Source: an uncultured Actinomycetes bacterium | GTDB lineage: Bacteria; Actinomycetota; Thermoleophilia; Solirubrobacterales; Thermoleophilaceae | Assembly: GCA_946481495.1 (NCBI GenBank) | Contig: CAMLNW010000152.1 | Span: 1 to 6,808 of the forward strand | Reading direction: 5' to 3' | Length of the DNA: 6,808 nucleotides | Shown here: positions 6,042 through 6,808 of the stretch, piece by piece | How the letters are laid out: every line of letters begins with the position of its first letter | Position numbering within the stretch: the first letter of the stretch is position 1 | The notes under the pieces: generated by a model | What the model was told of the DNA's origin: nothing | What the model saw: only the letters and a program-made list of their open reading frames with translations | The model's database searches: none | Position numbers and translations under genes: made by a program

Positions 6042-6101
6042 TCCTGACAGGGATGCAGCAAGCGACGGCCCCGCTCCGGCGGGGCCGTCGTCCTGTCAGG
6101 A
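6042..6101. terminator. Bidirectional hairpin terminator candidate between convergent genes
   Basis: CGACGGCCCCGC (6063-6074) pairs perfectly over 12 bp with 6079-6090, closing a UCCG loop of the very stable UNCG class with a C-G closing pair in plus-strand RNA. An outer inverted repeat, TCCTGACAGG (6042-6051) with CCTGTCAGGA (6092-6101), adds 10 bp, separated from the inner stem by 11 nt on the left and 1 nt on the right. It lies 39 nt after the stop at 6024. Its right outer arm contains the stop (6096-6098) of the opposing membrane-protein gene. There is no long T-run on either side, as is common for actinobacterial hairpin terminators. Confidence 0.75.
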
Positions 6102-6803
6102 CATCCCGGCCAGCCCTCGCAGCAGCTCCGGCGATACCCAGAGCTCTACTGCGGCTGAGGCCAACAGCACCGGCACCGCGATCGCGACGGTGACGAACGT
6201 GGCGGCGAGCAGGTCCTCCCAGCGGCCCTGGCGGCTGGCGATCATCCAGGCGGCGAGCGGCAGGAACAGCGCCGTCAGCTCTGGGAGGGCGTGAGGCAGC
6301 AGGCCCACGATCAGCGTGCCCGGACCGATTTGCAGCAGCCCTGACACATCGGCCGCCAGCAGGCCGATGCCGTAGGCCTGGGTGCAGAGCGAGAAGATCG
6401 TCGCGCAGAGGACGAAGCCGATCGCCAACGGCCCCGCCTTCTCGTGGACCCAGCGGTCGAGGCCACTGCGATTCGCCGCCGACAGCGGTAGTGAGCTCCC
6501 GGCGATGAAGCCCGCGACGCAGGCCATCGCGTGCAGCGCGAGCACGAGTCCGTTGCGGTAGAGGATGTGCAGGTAGTCCTCGAGGTCGGGCGGGTGGGTG
6601 AGACCGGCGAAGTTCAGGATCGCCGGCTGGGGCGTCGCTGCCTTCGCCACGAGATAGACGGCGAACAGCAGCCCGCACGCCACCAGGAAGCTCAGCGCGA
6701 CCCACGGCCAGAGCACCCGCCCGGGCTCCTCGTTCCACTCGCGCAGCGCGGTCCGCGTGTGGGCCATGCCCTGCACGAGGACCATGTCGTCGACGCTGCT
6801 CAC
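6096..6803 (-). CDS. SpoIIM-family (stage II sporulation protein M-like) integral membrane protein
   Basis: 235 residues if GTG 6803 is the start. About five membrane segments are predicted by eye: ~31-53, 82-103, 122-148, 160-187 and 197-222. Family landmarks are YRNGLVLALHAMACVAGFIAG (82-102), corresponding to the N-rich first conserved helix; LLPHALPELTALFLPLAA (168-185), corresponding to the LPHG-x-E-x-x-A motif with E175; and the closing AAVELWVSPELL (217-228). Known: SpoIIM acts with SpoIID and SpoIIP in septal peptidoglycan remodelling during engulfment in endospore formers. Homologues are widespread in non-sporulating actinobacteria, where the role is not settled. No SpoIID or SpoIIP homologue is visible here. 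The start is uncertain: the frame is open to the right edge and only 5 bases precede the GTG. Met codons at 6785 and 6767 are alternatives, and neither has a strong ribosome site. Convergent with the lysine-rich secreted protein. Confidence 0.8.
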   Translation of the reverse strand: MSSVDDMVLVQGMAHTRTALREWNEEPGRVLWPWVALSFLVACGLLFAVYLVAKAATPQPAILNFAGLTHPPDLEDYLHILYRNGLVLALHAMACVAGFIAGSSLPLSAANRSGLDRWVHEKAGPLAIGFVLCATIFSLCTQAYGIGLLAADVSGLLQIGPGTLIVGLLPHALPELTALFLPLAAWMIASRQGRWEDLLAATFVTVAIAVPVLLASAAVELWVSPELLRGLAGMS

Positions 6804-6808
6804 CAGAG

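Noticed and set aside
5982..6062. Four CAGCAAG heptamers (5982, 6015, 6027, 6056)
   Set aside because: Spacing is irregular (33, 12, 29), and two copies simply encode Ser-Lys in the lysine-rich C-terminus. Probably chance.
5236..6738. 500-codon open frame on the minus strand
   Set aside because: It crosses the promoter, the lysine-rich gene and the SpoIIM-like gene in the wrong frame. The translation is low-complexity and Arg-rich, while the competing frames have signal peptides or family motifs.

Overview
The window is GC-rich, densely coded DNA with NNC/NNG-biased codons, strong GGAGG-type ribosome binding sites and some GTG starts. The gene content (two large secreted proteins built from cysteine-paired modules, a DGMNVIG-type NYN protein, a DipZ-like thioredoxin-fold protein and a SpoIIM-like membrane protein) points to an actinobacterium. 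Thermoleophilia (Solirubrobacterales or a relative) is the most likely class. That placement rests on remembered protein families, not on a marker gene.

Layout. Positions 1-740 (+) are the 3' end of a large secreted-protein gene cut by the window edge. After a 76-nt gap with an imperfect hairpin, 817-3921 (+) encodes a complete 1034-residue secreted paralogue with a signal peptide, four cysteine-paired modules and a Lys/Arg-rich tail. Its stop codon overlaps, inside a single CTAG, the stop of a convergent two-gene minus-strand operon. That operon holds a thioredoxin-fold protein that has lost both redox cysteines (4300-5091) and, 10 nt downstream of it, a 123-residue NYN-domain putative nuclease (3918-4289). 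A 204-nt divergent intergenic region (5092-5295) follows, with a hairpin, a T6 tract and a plausible sigma-70-type promoter reading rightward. Next comes a 242-residue secreted lysine-rich protein (5296-6024, +). A strong hairpin with a UCCG loop, nested in a second inverted repeat, separates it from a convergent five-helix SpoIIM-family membrane protein (6096-6803, -), whose start lies at or beyond the right edge. No gene-free stretch exceeds about 300 bases. I see no tRNA, rRNA, CRISPR array, transposase or phage gene.

How the parts relate. The main theme is one secreted module seen at three scales: once in the 242-residue protein, four times in the 1034-residue protein, and at least once in the truncated upstream paralogue. 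Its signature is C-x9-C-P-x4-I-G (x16 in one copy) followed by a second cysteine pair, usually 27-29 residues apart. All 18 cysteines of the large protein and all 4 of the small one fall into such pairs, or into one extra pair in the first module, which suggests exported, disulfide-stabilised beta-rich domains. Their function is unknown; a cell-surface or extracellular structural or binding role is inference. The Cys-less thioredoxin-fold/NYN operon lies between the two loci, but nothing in the sequence shows a functional link to them.
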